Shown: piece after piece, positions 42,216-54,290 of the stretch
Layout: each line of letters starts with the position of its first letter
How positions within the stretch are numbered: position 1 is the first letter of the stretch
Notes under the pieces: model-generated
What the model saw: the letters and a program-made list of their open reading frames with translations, nothing else
The model's database searches: none
What the model was told of the DNA's origin: nothing
Assembly (NCBI GenBank): GCA_013398955.1
Contig: VWPU01011865.1
Coordinates: 1-64,000 of the forward strand
Source of the DNA: Callaeas wilsoni
Taxonomy: Eukaryota; Chordata; Aves; Passeriformes; Callaeidae
Direction of reading: 5' to 3'
Length of the DNA stretch: 64,000 nt
Translations under genes and position numbers: made by a program

Positions 42216-45200
42216 CCTTGGTTCGAGCTTGCCTTGTGAGACAGTTTTTTCAGTGCTGACTAGATTGTGGTTCATATCACAAAACAATTACATATTTGTC
42301 ACAGATAAGCTTGGATAGAGTGTAATTCCACAGTGCATTTAACAACAAGATTTTGAAGACAGTAAGTAGGCTGTGACAAGCTGTTGGTAAACCTTTGCAG
42401 CATAATTTCTGGTTGAACGAGGCATGCCCATTGGACTGGGACAGGTCAGGTCATCTGTCAACTGTATCAATTAGATTGTACCCAGGGTCCTTAAAAATTA
42501 AGGTATGAAAGAACTGGAGCTATCCCTTATCAAAAGTGTTGACCTTTTGTGTTTTGAGCACTATGGATGCCATCCTCTGGGAAAATGGGTGGTCCAGTAA
42601 AAGTTCTTCTCCAGACTGACAATGTCAGGAATGTCTGCACTGCACCCCATCTCTGCAGATGATTTGTGATAAATGTACCTTCAGGATGGTGTGGTACCTG
42701 TGCTGGCATGGACAGAACAATTTCTGTCCTTTTATTTTTTTTTTTTTTCAAAATATATAGAACAGGCATGTAAACAGCAGGGGCAAAAGAAAATGCTGAG
42801 GGCCGTTTTCGAAGATTAAAGGCTCTGTAAAAGAAGAAAGGGATTAGCAAGGCACCTGTGATTATATGTTGTGTCTTGAAGAAATCCTACTATTTTTGTG
42901 GTTTCCTGCAACAGATTTCACTCTTTAGAAAGATACTTCACAAAATTAAATTCATAGGAGTGCGAGAAACAAGGTCTTGCAGGTATACTTGCACTTCTTA
43001 ACCTATGATTTTAGTGTTCCTATTCCCCAAAGCTCTGACTTCTCTCCACATGGGTCTCTTTTTCTTTCCCATCTTTTGTGGTATTTTCCTTTAAGTTCCA
43101 GTCTAAGTTCTGCAAGTTAGGGTCATGCCACTCATATCCTTACTGCCACAGTAATAATCTTCCTTGGGTGTATTTGCCCACCTGAAGGAAGGGATTGAAG
43201 ATTACTGAGCGTCAGAAGCCTAAGGCTCTGGAACAACCCTCTAATGAGTGCAGGAGCAAAATGCCTGCATATTTACCAGGCTTGATCAGCATGTGTGGAA
43301 TTATAAAAAACTTGCATTAAATGTCTGCCTACAGGGGAAATGGACTTGATGGCACATGAGATCCCGTTATCCTGTTTTTTTAACAGGGAGTTGGTGGTGG
43401 CCATTTTCTGCTTATACCTCTCAAAGTGTTAAAAGCAGGATAAAACCTGTTCTTTTCAGTGCTGCTATTTGAGTTTGACACCCCTCCCCTATCGAGGTCA
43501 TGTCATTAAAAGATGGATAAAGAAAACCCATGTGCTCATGTTAAGCACTTTGGCTGTGGTGGAAAAAAGCCCTTAAACAATCTTTGTACTCCCACTGATC
43601 TCAGAATCAGATGAGCTTTACATTTAAGCTTGCTAAAATGTGTTGATAGATTACTGTCTTACATGATCCAACTCTTGTAGCACTCAATTTAATACCAAGC
43701 TTTCCTCAGTCTCACTGCTCATAAGAAAAGTGACAGTCATGGCCTCTGTGAGTTGACAGAGAAAGTTATTTTGGTTGGCCCTGCTCTTCTCTGTGCTGGT
43801 GTTTTGAGCTGTAGGAAATGGCAGTGATTTGAAAGGTAGACATACAGTGAGGTTGAAAAAAAAAGAGCACTTGCAAGGTATGCACTTTGCATAATATTAA
43901 CATCCCTCAGTTGAATTCCCATGTACCTCTAAGTGAGAGAGAAAACCAGTAAAATCAATGCAGTAAAAATAAAAAAAAAAGTAGGCCTCTTGTGAGTGGA
44001 GAAAATGCTGAAGGATAAAAATGAGTTTTATCAGCAGAATATAATGTTAGTTTAATAGGACTAATTTGAGGTTCATATGTGATTAAGTATATACAGGCAT
44101 GGAATGGAGTCCAAAAGAGCAACAAGAAAGACTTTCTGGCTGATGGTGTACTATCAAGACTTCTGCAAATGATTAAAAAATGAAAAAATCCATAAATGGA
44201 ATCCAAAATGAAGTCCAAATATATATCACTCTTCAGTGTCTAAATGGGGAAGATGGGCACCAGTCTTTCTTTTCCCAGTGATTAAATACTTGAACTGAAT
44301 GCTGATAGTTGTGTTTAAATTGGTGATATGAAGTGATGCTGTTAAAATGTGATAAGAGAAACACTGCTATATTCCTCCTGTTATACAGCTCTTCTGAAGC
44401 TGGGGAGGCTTACCATGTGTGAAGGGAAATCTCTTAAATCCTTCCTTTCCCCCACTGTGCTGCAGGCAGCGTTCTCCTGTCATGCCATATCCAGACCCGT
44501 GAGGATGGTTCAGTTTTGGCAAACGGCTTGATAGTGGCAGGATGTCATTGCCACGGTGGCACTAAAGTTATGTAAGCAGGGAGTGATTTAGGCTACTAAA
44601 GCAGTTTAGAAGTGGTTATGGAGGTTCTGTGTGGTAATAAAATACCTCACTGCAATTTAAGTGACCGAACATAAAAATATTTTGGAAAAATTAGTGTAAT
44701 ATATTGTAGCAAGATACCTGTCACCATTTCCTGGAACAGATGGAGCAGATGTTCAATATTGTGCTGGTGAAACTAGCAGGTGGTTTTATCCTTCTCGTGG
44801 TTTACAGGGACATTTTAACAAATATATTGCATTGCTCATCATACGTGACAAAAAATCTATAGCGCAGGAAACTTTGCTGGAGAAAGGAGGGTAGAAAACA
44901 TCTGTTTTGTGAGAAGAATTGGAACAGAATGACCATAATTAACAATTAGAGAAGACTTCTTCTCTTTGGCTCTTGCTGAGGCCAGGCTAGTGGGGTCAGC
45001 TGTGTGTGTGCTGACTGCAAAGGGGCCTCGAAGGAAAAGTGTATCAGGCTGAGAAGTGCTGGGTGGTGCCATTTGCTTTAACAGGAGCTGCATCCTGACT
45101 ACTGACTGCTGCTTGTGTTGTCAGCTAGTGGAAGCAGTATGACTGAATAAATATAAAGACAGACTTTGTAAAATCTGCCACTTTATACTATAGAAGCGTC

Positions 45201-48200
45201 ATAGATATCATTCCTCCAGCCTACCTTTGGGGAATACATTAGTGTTTGGAGGTAAATTTATGTTTTTCCTCTGCAAACACGCCTGCCATAGAAAAGTTCT
45301 GCTTCATTTCTTTCCCTTTCTCCTCCAGCCAGCTCTGCTTCTTATGTCACTGGTGTCAGAAACCCTGCAGGGCCTGTGTGATAGGAACAAGGCAGAGCAC
45401 GTTACTGATGTGTTTGACTGAGCATGGCAAAAAAGGATGGTTGGTACTTCTAGTCACTGGGTAAGGGGAGAGTATGGTTTCTATAGCACCTCCTGTTCCA
45501 AGCTTTCTTCTCTGCCTCTGTAAGTGCTGACAGAATCTACGAGTTTGTGAATATAAACAAACATTGTGAAACCACCTTCTTGAGTTGACAGATCATGTAG
45601 TTTTTGCAGGACCTCATCAGTTTTCCTTTGGCTGTCACCTGGAGGTGGGTTACAAGTGTGTTTATGTCCTGTCTCATTTTTTCTTCCTTTAACAAGTATG
45701 TATTCAAAGAAAGTGCCCCAAACATCTCTGGGCACTAGCACAATTTTTGGACAGATGTACTGACAAGTGAGGACAGAGAAAGTCAGTGCTGAGCAGCACC
45801 TGTTAGACATATGCTGTTCTCTCCAAGTCAGTGAACTGTGAAGGACATTTGAGGAATTGCACTGGAAAACCAACGTTGGATGTCTGGACCTGCTGTTGGC
45901 AGCATGCTGCTGCTGTGCCCCGAGACCATCACCGGAGCCAGGACCTTGCTGGCCAGAATCACCTGCTAGCTTTGTCTGGTGATGCTGACCAAGACAGACC
46001 TTCACCCCCAGAGCAGTAACCCCACTGGGTCAAGTGTAGTGACCTCCATCAGTGACATTCACGGGGTCCACAGGCTCCTGCCCTCGGGGCCCCACCCTTG
46101 GTTCTGCCTTCTCAGATCTGAACTGAGCCTAGAGCACTCTGGTCCAAGCCTTGGGCTCAGTCAGCCTTTGGAGAAAGGTGGAAAATGTGTCACCTCTCTG
46201 CTCAGATGAAAAGCAAATCTGTGTCCTGCCCTTGCAGGTGGCTAAACACACAGCCTCATGGATGGAAAGGAGCCCTGTGGCAACTTATTTTCATATTCTC
46301 TCAAACCAGAATGGGGACAGATGTTGCTGATGTTTATTGGTGACACGTGGGGGATGCCTCCTCTGTGGGCAGCCACTAAAGCCTTGCTCAAGCTTATGGA
46401 TGTGCTACATGCCTTGCATTTGGGCAGTAAAGGAAAATACAATATTTAGCTATTGTCAAAAAATAGACCCTACTGTGTGAGGCATGGGTGATCCCATGAT
46501 CTGTGTAGGAGAGAAGACTGCATTCTCAGGATAGTGGGATAACATGGTCAGAAAGAGCTCCCAACTCCTCTTGTTATGCTGGCCTGCCTCTGCCTCTTCA
46601 CTTTTATCTTGCAAAGCTTTTTATATTATCTATTTTCTAGCAGTGTTCCATACCTAAATTTGCTTTTCTCATCTATCTGTGCTTATGAAAGAGAAAAATG
46701 GGTTGTGATGAGAAATATTCATGAACCTTGATGTGCCAGTCGCTTTTGCATTGCTCGCTAGATGGCAGTACGATGCTGGTTATACCGATTGAAAGAACTG
46801 AGCTCATCTGTTCCCCAAGTGTCGGAAATTTCCCAAAATCTGGGGATCTGCTGTTTTCTTCTATAAAATACAAGGTCCACAGGTGTAGAAATGCAAGTTG
46901 AAAGCTATATTCAATCCTCACAAACAACCCCAGTTACTGTGAACTTGTTACAACAATCAAGCTTATATAATTTTTCAGTTAAAAAGTTTACTCTGTTGAA
47001 TAAACTCTGAGAGTGAAGATGCTGGTGATACTACAGTAGTATCTTAAAAAGGGAGAAAAAAACCCCCATAAAATTCTTGTTAAAGAGGAGAAGATTTGTA
47101 ATAGAAAATGAATTTTAGCCTGGTCACTCTGGAGTACTGAAATCAATACTGGACTTTTGTTTCTGCTTCCTTTTTTTTGCTAGCTACACACAGTTTTCTG
47201 GGAGTTTAGGAAGCAGTCTAGAAAGCTATAATCTCTACTTTAACTAAACTGAGTGGAGTGCACAGGCCCTGGTTCTTCTCTGCTGTTTCAGAAATCCCTG
47301 TGCTCCATTTAGAATTGCTATAAATAAATGAAGACTTTACCTTTTTTATGGTAACATCCTCACCCATCCCAGTTCAATTTTGCAAATATTTCAGAGGTTC
47401 AACTATTTCAGCTTGCCTGCTTGGTCTCATGCAAGAACCTAGAGGTTTCCTTACAAAGCAAAATTTCTTAGCAATTGGAAGTGAAATGGACCCAATATTT
47501 GTGTTCCCTGGACCATAGGTATATGTCTTAAGTCTCCTTCAGATAAATCCAATAGCCTAATTTAGCATATAAGTTGTGTAGTGAACTGTAAATTACTTTG
47601 GGTTAATACTAAAATAACTCCTGTTAGAGTCAAAGCTCTTTCTCTGCTTTGATTTGTCAACTTTTCAAGTGGCCTTGGGAAGCCATGCCTCTGTGCAAGA
47701 GTCAATATTTGATCTACCACAACTAAACTTGAAATCTAGTGCTGTTGTTTTCCCATGGTAAAAGGAAAAAAAACCCCGGGGTACACGGATACGAGTTTTA
47801 TTTATTATTGCATGCTTACTCATTTTTAAGAAAGGCATCATTCTTAGAAGTCTGGAAGAGTTTGCAAGTTTACAAATTCTTAAGTGAAAGCATGGGGATT
47901 TCAAGATACTATAGGTATTATAGGTAGTACACTTGAAGTATCCTACCCATGTGCAAAGCATTTATATGTTTATATCCTACAATCTCATTTGCCATTACAG
48001 AATTAAAATATGGATGAAAATATTTAGTAATACTGATAGTTACTACAGTTGGGTGCAGCTAATTTTATTTTTTCTCCTGCTCTTGAAGCCTAAAATAAAG
48101 CACAGTGTGCAACTTGCACATTTAAATCATAATACAAGAGTGAGAACCAGAATACTCTGACTGTTTTCTTCAGTATGGAGTCTAAAGTGATGAAAAGGGG

Positions 48201-50191
48201 AACGGATTGGTTCACACCATTGTGTAATCTGAAAATAAAATAGCACTTCTGCATGAGCACAGTTAATGCTCCCTGTGCCATTCCAGGCATGACCCAAAGC
48301 CTGTCCCTGGACATAGGGATGAGTATATCTGAATGGCTCCAGAACTGCAGCTGTCTTGTCAAAATTTGTGTCATCTCTGTCATTCACTGTGTGGGAGGTG
48401 CTGCCGAATAATTCCCCCTACTTTAAAAAAGATTTAAAAACTTTCTAAGACTTTGAAGATGGTGAGTATTGCTGAGATATATAAAATGATGTGTTGACCT
48501 TCTGCACAAGTAGCTGTTGCAAGGGATTATTCCTCAAGCCTACGCTTTGAAATAGTTGCTGTGAGCAACTATTGAGCGAGCTGAAGCTGCCAGTTAAGAA
48601 AGCTGATAACACAGAGTAGTTCATGGAGCAGAGTTCCTCTCTTAGACCTGGGTGTTGATTTCTGAGATAAGTTTTCTGCCAGATGGTATTTTTAATGGAA
48701 ATGAAGCAAGCAGCATTAAAAAAAAACCCAAACCAAAAAAGTCAGATTCTGTATCTCCTGATCATCCTGTACCAAAGCAGACTTCAAGGTCATTTGCAAA
48801 ATTTTTAGCCATTTTTCAGAGGCCTGACGTGACGCTTTTTGTCCTGGTGAGTCTGCAGCCACATTACCAACAGACTGGAGCCTCTTAGTGTTCAGCAAGA
48901 AATAATTAATTTTAAAAATGCCTCATTAAAAATACCTGAGAATCTCTTTGGTAATTTCATTTTTGTTATCCATTTGATCAATTTTCTTACTCAAAAGCCA
49001 TCTAGAAACTCTTGTGGCAAGTTGGCATTGAAAGGCTTGGCTGTGCTATGAGCTTTGTGCTCTGCTCCTTCCCAGGCAGCAGCAGTACACCTTGAGAGTC
49101 ACCTGCTTGCTGTGCCTGCTGCCTGGACATACTTGAGTAGGTCACCACAGCAAACCACTGTTTATATTTACCAAATTGTTTGTTAAAGGTCAGTAGTTCA
49201 TTATAATCCCAAGCCACTTCATGCTTCAGTGCATTCCCGTTCCCCTCTCGGTGCTCCTGGGCGCTTCTGATAAAGGCAGGAGAGCTGCTGCGGGGTTGTT
49301 ATTGTGGAGGGAGGGATAGACTGTCACCAGTGTGTCCTGCCTCACAGAGGGGCTTCTTTGAAAAATTGCAAATAAAGAGCAAGCAGAAGGCTCCAGATGA
49401 GAGAACGTATAGCCTGGTCAGTAAATGTACTAAATCCTTCTGCAGGCACTCAAAGAAAACAGAAGTCTGTCCTGTCTGGAGCTACAGGGGCTGTCTGTTT
49501 TTCAGAAGCTGTAAAGATTTTGCTTTTAGCCTGAACATTTGTGGTGTGAAGCTTGCTGTTGGTGACAGCAGTGCTTCCACAATGGAAGAGCGTGAGCTTT
49601 GCTGGGCAGCAGTGGTTGCTTCTCAGCAGACCAGCCAAATGCTCCCTCTTCCCTCACTCCCCAGAGTGAGCCAGATAACAGCCCCAAGCCTGGAAGGAAG
49701 AAATAGTGAGCCCTGTGCCTTGAGCTTTTGTACAGTGTTGCTAAACCCAGATGCTAAGAGGTTGGAAGATGGAAAGCAGTAGCAGTAAGAGACTTGGAGA
49801 TCTTTGGACCTGCCTGGTTCCTGGTGTGCATGTAGGATTCACATGTCTGGGTTTCCATGGAGGCCCCAGGACTGCCGTTGTTTTAAACGAAAGACGAGCT
49901 TCCATGTAACTGTGAGACGTTTGAAGGAAAGACTTTGAGGAAACAAGCAAATACTGTGATGTTCCTGAACAACTGTGCCCAGCCTTTGGGTGGCTGAATG
50001 TAGAAGAGCGTGGGTCAGATTTGGTTGTGGTTCTTACCTGAGGTTTGTGTAAGGGCAGAGTGCGTGGGGTCTGTACAGCTGCCCTGCTGTGCCTGCAGGC
50101 TTGTCCTGCTGTGGGCTGGCTGAGGGAAAGGCCAGCAGCTCCTTCCTCCCTCCCTTCTCCAGCAGAAAACTGCTGCTGAGAGATGCAGCAG
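42216..50191. other. Gene-poor region, no exon recognised
   Basis: Mostly unique sequence. Poly-T at about 42727-42750. A CTCF-like motif lies at 46755-46769. Two longer open frames (45481-46005 minus, 174 codons; 49330-49782 plus, 150 codons) show no recognised homology or splice context and are probably chance or derived from an unclassified old repeat. By synteny with human this interval leads toward PTCHD1, but no PTCHD1 exon was seen. Confidence 0.5.
46755..46769 (+). promoter_or_regulatory. CTCF-like motif
   Basis: tcgctagatggcagt resembles the CTCF core CCASYAGATGGCAG with one or two mismatches in the 5' half. It is isolated in gene-poor DNA. Confidence 0.35.
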
Positions 50192-50197
50192 GGTCAG

Positions 50198-50749
50198 TGT
50201 TGTGGTGAATGAACCGACCAGGGGGCCACAGAGCCCAGAAAAAGAGGTTTGGTGGGCTGGTTTCAAAGAGTAAAACCCCCTACTGTGAAGATGGCTTCTG
50301 CCTTTGAATTCCTAGGATTCCTGAGGGGCGGTTCGGTCTACAGCTGACAGACCCCCTTTGTATCCCCTAAGGGAAGATAGCCAGACCTGTCCCACCTTTC
50401 TCCTCTTCCTATAGGTCCCTGCTATGTCGTCCCCGCCCCCTTCCTGTATCCCTTTAAAGCCCCTCAGTCTACTACCTTGTTCTCTTCGCATCCGGTCCTC
50501 TTTGAGGGAACTTCTACGATAAACCCTTGGAACACCGGCCGAAGGAGCCACCTCTGCTCATCTGTTTCTGGCCACGCCTGGGCTATCCACAAGCCTCAGG
50601 CATGCTAGGCTTTGTGCCCTCCACCACATGGGCTGGGAGGCTGGCAAGCGAGGCACCGAGGTGCCCCGGGGTGTTCTACCTTTGTGTTGGACATTCCGGA
50701 ACAAGCTGTGGCCCTCCCAGCCTGACCAGTGTGCCTGCGTATTGATATA
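50198..50749 (+). mobile_element. Solo LTR of an endogenous retrovirus
   Basis: A 552-bp block starting TGTTGTGG, flanked by the perfect 6-bp direct repeat GGTCAG (50192-50197 and 50750-50755). The right end reads ATATA where CA would be expected, explicable by one C-to-T change. Promoter-like CCCTTTAAAG lies near 50450 and a GATAAA hexamer at 50518-50523. A 6-bp duplication fits a class II (ERVK-like) element. No internal viral genes remain. It differs from the LTR at 37844. Confidence 0.8.
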
Positions 50750-50755
50750 GGTCAG

Positions 50756-52940
50756 AGCTGTTTTCAGAGCCTGGCTGGAGAAAATGAGGTCACAGGCACC
50801 ACCAGGAGGAGTCTGGCATTACCCTGCTCCCACCCAGCACAGCAGACCCTGGTGCCCTGGTTAAATACCTCAAAACAGCTGGACTAGGCTTGGGTTTGGA
50901 GGAACATCATCTCTGAAAGGTTGACTCAGGCACCTGAGGAAGTTACTGTGGTATAAAGACTTGGAAAAACCGAACTGAGTCTGAGCATCAGTAATGCATC
51001 AGGAGACACAAATATTGCTAAAATACATGAAATGAAAGTTAGTGGAAAAAATGAAACATTTAGTGAAGCCTGCAGAGCTGGAAATATTGCTATGGTTATT
51101 AGGTTTTAATTAGTTGGAAACCGTTCGTTCAAGCCCTGTTTCTGTGCAGTGACTGTCCTAATGTGGTTGGTTTGGGATCTATCGTTTCGGAATTTTCCTT
51201 TCTTTCTGAGTGCTAGGTACTGAAATTTTCATTGTATATGTGTCCTTCTGGCTTCCGGAGTGCTGTGGAGGGAGATGTTTTGTACACAAATTTAGCGGTA
51301 AATTATACTGGTTACTGCCTAGCGGTACTTACTGTAGCCCCAGCGATGTAAGTGGTCCTGCTCAAAAGACATTCCATGTGAAAGGAAACATTTGAGGGTG
51401 TTTCACAACAGGAAAGTAGTGCCACCTTAGCTGTTTCACCTTTCAATATTAAAAAGACTGAGAAACTCAGGGCCTGTGTTTTTACAATGCTCTGTGAACT
51501 CATGTGGCCTCTCTATGTACATGTACACACACAGACACCTAAGTGTGTCAGGGAAAAAACTCTAAGTATTTTTCTTTCATTGAAAAGTTTCATTTCCTCA
51601 GTGGAGAATACTCCATTACTGTTAACATACTTCATAGTATCTGTTTTCAGAGACAGGAACATTTTTAATTCTTGGTCTCACTTCACATGAATGAATACAG
51701 ATCTACCTGTTAACTAGAGCATTGGTACCTGGAATTAAAAAGGCTTATTTTGGGCATCACTGTGTGCCTGTTTTCCAATTCCTTGTTTGGAAGTCTTTAT
51801 CTTTGCTATCTTATCTGATGCCTTCTGGAAACAATTTTCCCTTAACACCACTTCATAAATTTCAGCATACACTAGACTGGAGGTTCTGGGCCATTTCTCA
51901 CATTTTGTAATGAATTTTCTGATTGAATTATTTTACAGATAGCATCTCATACATGCAAAGCAGTGCCTAAGATCCTGGTGGATTTTTTACTGATTTTATG
52001 TATACAGCTCTAAGAACTTGTGATATATTCTGAAAAACGGAGTTGCCACTGAAATGTGCACATTTATGTTTTCGAAGGCACTAAATTAAAAATCTGAAAA
52101 GAGATAAGAATAAGATAAGAATAAGCTTATTAATATAAAACCAGGTAAAATTAGAAACCAAGTGTGTTTGCATAGTTAAATTTTATTTGGAATAACCATG
52201 ACAATTTGAAATAACTACCAGATCTGTTGTCAAATAGCTGAATGTTATTAGAGAAACTCTGTCACTTACATTAATTTAATTAATGCCTCAGGCTTTACAT
52301 GAGTAGCCATAACACTAAGCTGATTAATCTGTGATCGTATACCGAAGCACCAGTATAGCTCTGTGGGTTCAAACTTTTCCTCAGTGGGCAACCCACGTGA
52401 ATTTTAATTTGGAGTTTTGTTAAACCTTCTTAAAAGATAGTTCTATCATGTCATGTTCTGCAGGGTTGGCTGAACATGGGGGAGAAAGGCAGAGGCCTCT
52501 ACCCATGAGAGCAGATCCCGGCGCCCTCCGTGAGCTCCAGAAAGGCCTGAGTTCACAAGGAAGGTGCAGCCTGGCTGCAGGAGAGGTCTGGCTGCTGAGG
52601 GAAAGGTTATTCTGTGGGGGTGTTTCGGGCACTAAAGGTGTGGAAGTAATTCACAGAACCGAGCAGCTGCAGAAAAACGCAGGAGTGTTAGTGGAGAAGG
52701 AGTCATGATGGGAGGGATTCTGCCGCTGTAAAGCAGCACGAGTGACTGCGTGTAGAAGGCACTGAACAGGGAATCCCTGGAGAAGAAGCAGTGCTTGGCA
52801 TCATTCAGAAGAGCAAGCAGGGTCTTGTTTGCATGGTTAGGGCTGGAGGGACTTTTGGTCATTGCAACCACTGCACACTCAGATTCAGTCAGCTTTCAGT
52901 AGCGGAACAGGAACTCCTGCACCTCTGCCCACACATCCAC
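50756..52940. other. Gene-poor region, no exon recognised
   Basis: AT-rich sequence with a short GATA-containing tandem (gataagaataa twice) near 52102-52125. No recognised gene or clear transposon. Confidence 0.45.
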
Positions 52941-52949
52941 TGTATCACA

Positions 52950-54290
52950 GAAAGGGAAAATAGCAATTTGACACCTGTGTTTAAAAAGGACTTTGGAAAC
53001 ATGTCAATGTGGCTTTTGTCAAGAGAAATCATGTCTGAGAGAAATCCACTGCTCTTTGTCTGAAGCACTGACATGAGTGTGGATTAGGGTGATTTGGTTG
53101 GTACAGCGTGCTTAGATTTTCCTAAAGCTTTTGATAAGCTCCTCAGTCGGAAGATCCTAAAGAAGCAAAACAGTAGCAGGATGAAAGGAAGGCTCCCTGC
53201 AGGAAATGATGTGAGGAGTAAGAATAAACAGTCAGGTATTTCAGTGGGAGATAACAAGTGGAATCCCACAGGGATCTGAAATGAGTTCTGTGATGTCTGG
53301 CATATTCATAAGTGATCTGGAAAATGTCCTACGTAGTGCTGGATGCTTCTTTGACTGAGTTATTCAGGGAAGGAAAAATAAAAATCTACTTTTAAAAACG
53401 TGGTGAGTGGCGTTGCAGTAAAATGGCAGCCTGCATTTGGTGCCAATAACCACAAGATAACACGCATGGGAAAAAATAAACCTGACTGTACGGTGCTGAA
53501 ATGGGCTTTAAACTGCCTATTGTGACTCAGGGAAGAGAGCTCAGATTAGTTGTCAGTAATTCTAAGAAATGTTGGCTGAGGGCAGAGCAATGCTCAAAAG
53601 CAAATGGATTGTCAGAAATTGCTAGGGAAGACACAGCAAACAAAATAATTATTTTGCTGTGTATTCACCTCTTGATTACTGTGTGCTGTTCTGGTCTCCA
53701 CGTCTAAGAAAAGGTATGCCCGTGTTCAAAGGGGACAGAGAAACCTGACAAGTGTTTTCACAAACAGGGAACAGCTTTTGAATTGAGATTGATTAAATAG
53801 ACTCTTTATAAGGGAAAAGGCAAGGAGGAAAGGCATGTGATAGCGGTGTTTAAAATCATGAGTGGCAGGGAGAAAATAAGTAGCAAATGATTGTTTGCGT
53901 TTCTCCCAGAACAAGAACAAGGGACATCAGGTGGAATTACTGGGTAGTGGCTTAAGCAAACAACAGCAAACTTGGTCCTTGTGGTGTGTGATTAAACTGG
54001 AACCAGTCGTACAGTATCTGCTGGGTCAAGGGGTTAGATGGGCTCAAAGCCAACCAGGCGAATTAATGGAAAAAGAGAATCTGTCAGGGACTAATAGGCA
54101 AGAAGATGACATTAGTGCCTAAGGAGCTGCCTGCGTGGCAGGCTCTGGATGTGGGGAGGAGACAGTGGAGAAAATGACTGCATGGTTACCCCTTTTAAAA
54201 TTGTTTGCCTTGGTGTCTGCTGCTGGCTCCTGTCAGTGTTGGAATACTGGACTAAGTGGACCTTTGATCTGATCCTGTAGAAGTCTTCTG
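52950..54290 (+). mobile_element. Old, decayed CR1-clade LINE with reverse-transcriptase remnants
   Basis: Broken frames retain RT signatures: LDFPKAFDKL near 53112 (family LDFxKAFD) and, in a shifted frame around 53231-53310, SGIPQGSEMSSV...IFISDL (family SGVPQGSVLGP..LFxIFINDL). The 3' part ends with tggactaagtggacctttga then tctgatcctgtag, similar to the 3' ends of ancient amniote CR1/L3 elements. Many frameshifts and stops; it cannot encode a working protein. Confidence 0.65.

Noticed and set aside
45481..46005. 174-codon minus-strand open frame
   Set aside because: No recognised domain, no splice context and low-complexity patches; probably chance or an old unclassified repeat.
49330..49782. 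150-codon plus-strand open frame
   Set aside because: No recognised homology, non-ATG start and no promoter features; treated as chance.
53094..53279. Short frame with LDFPKAFDK, possibly an active reverse transcriptase
   Set aside because: The RT motifs are split between frames with stops; it is a decayed LINE fossil.
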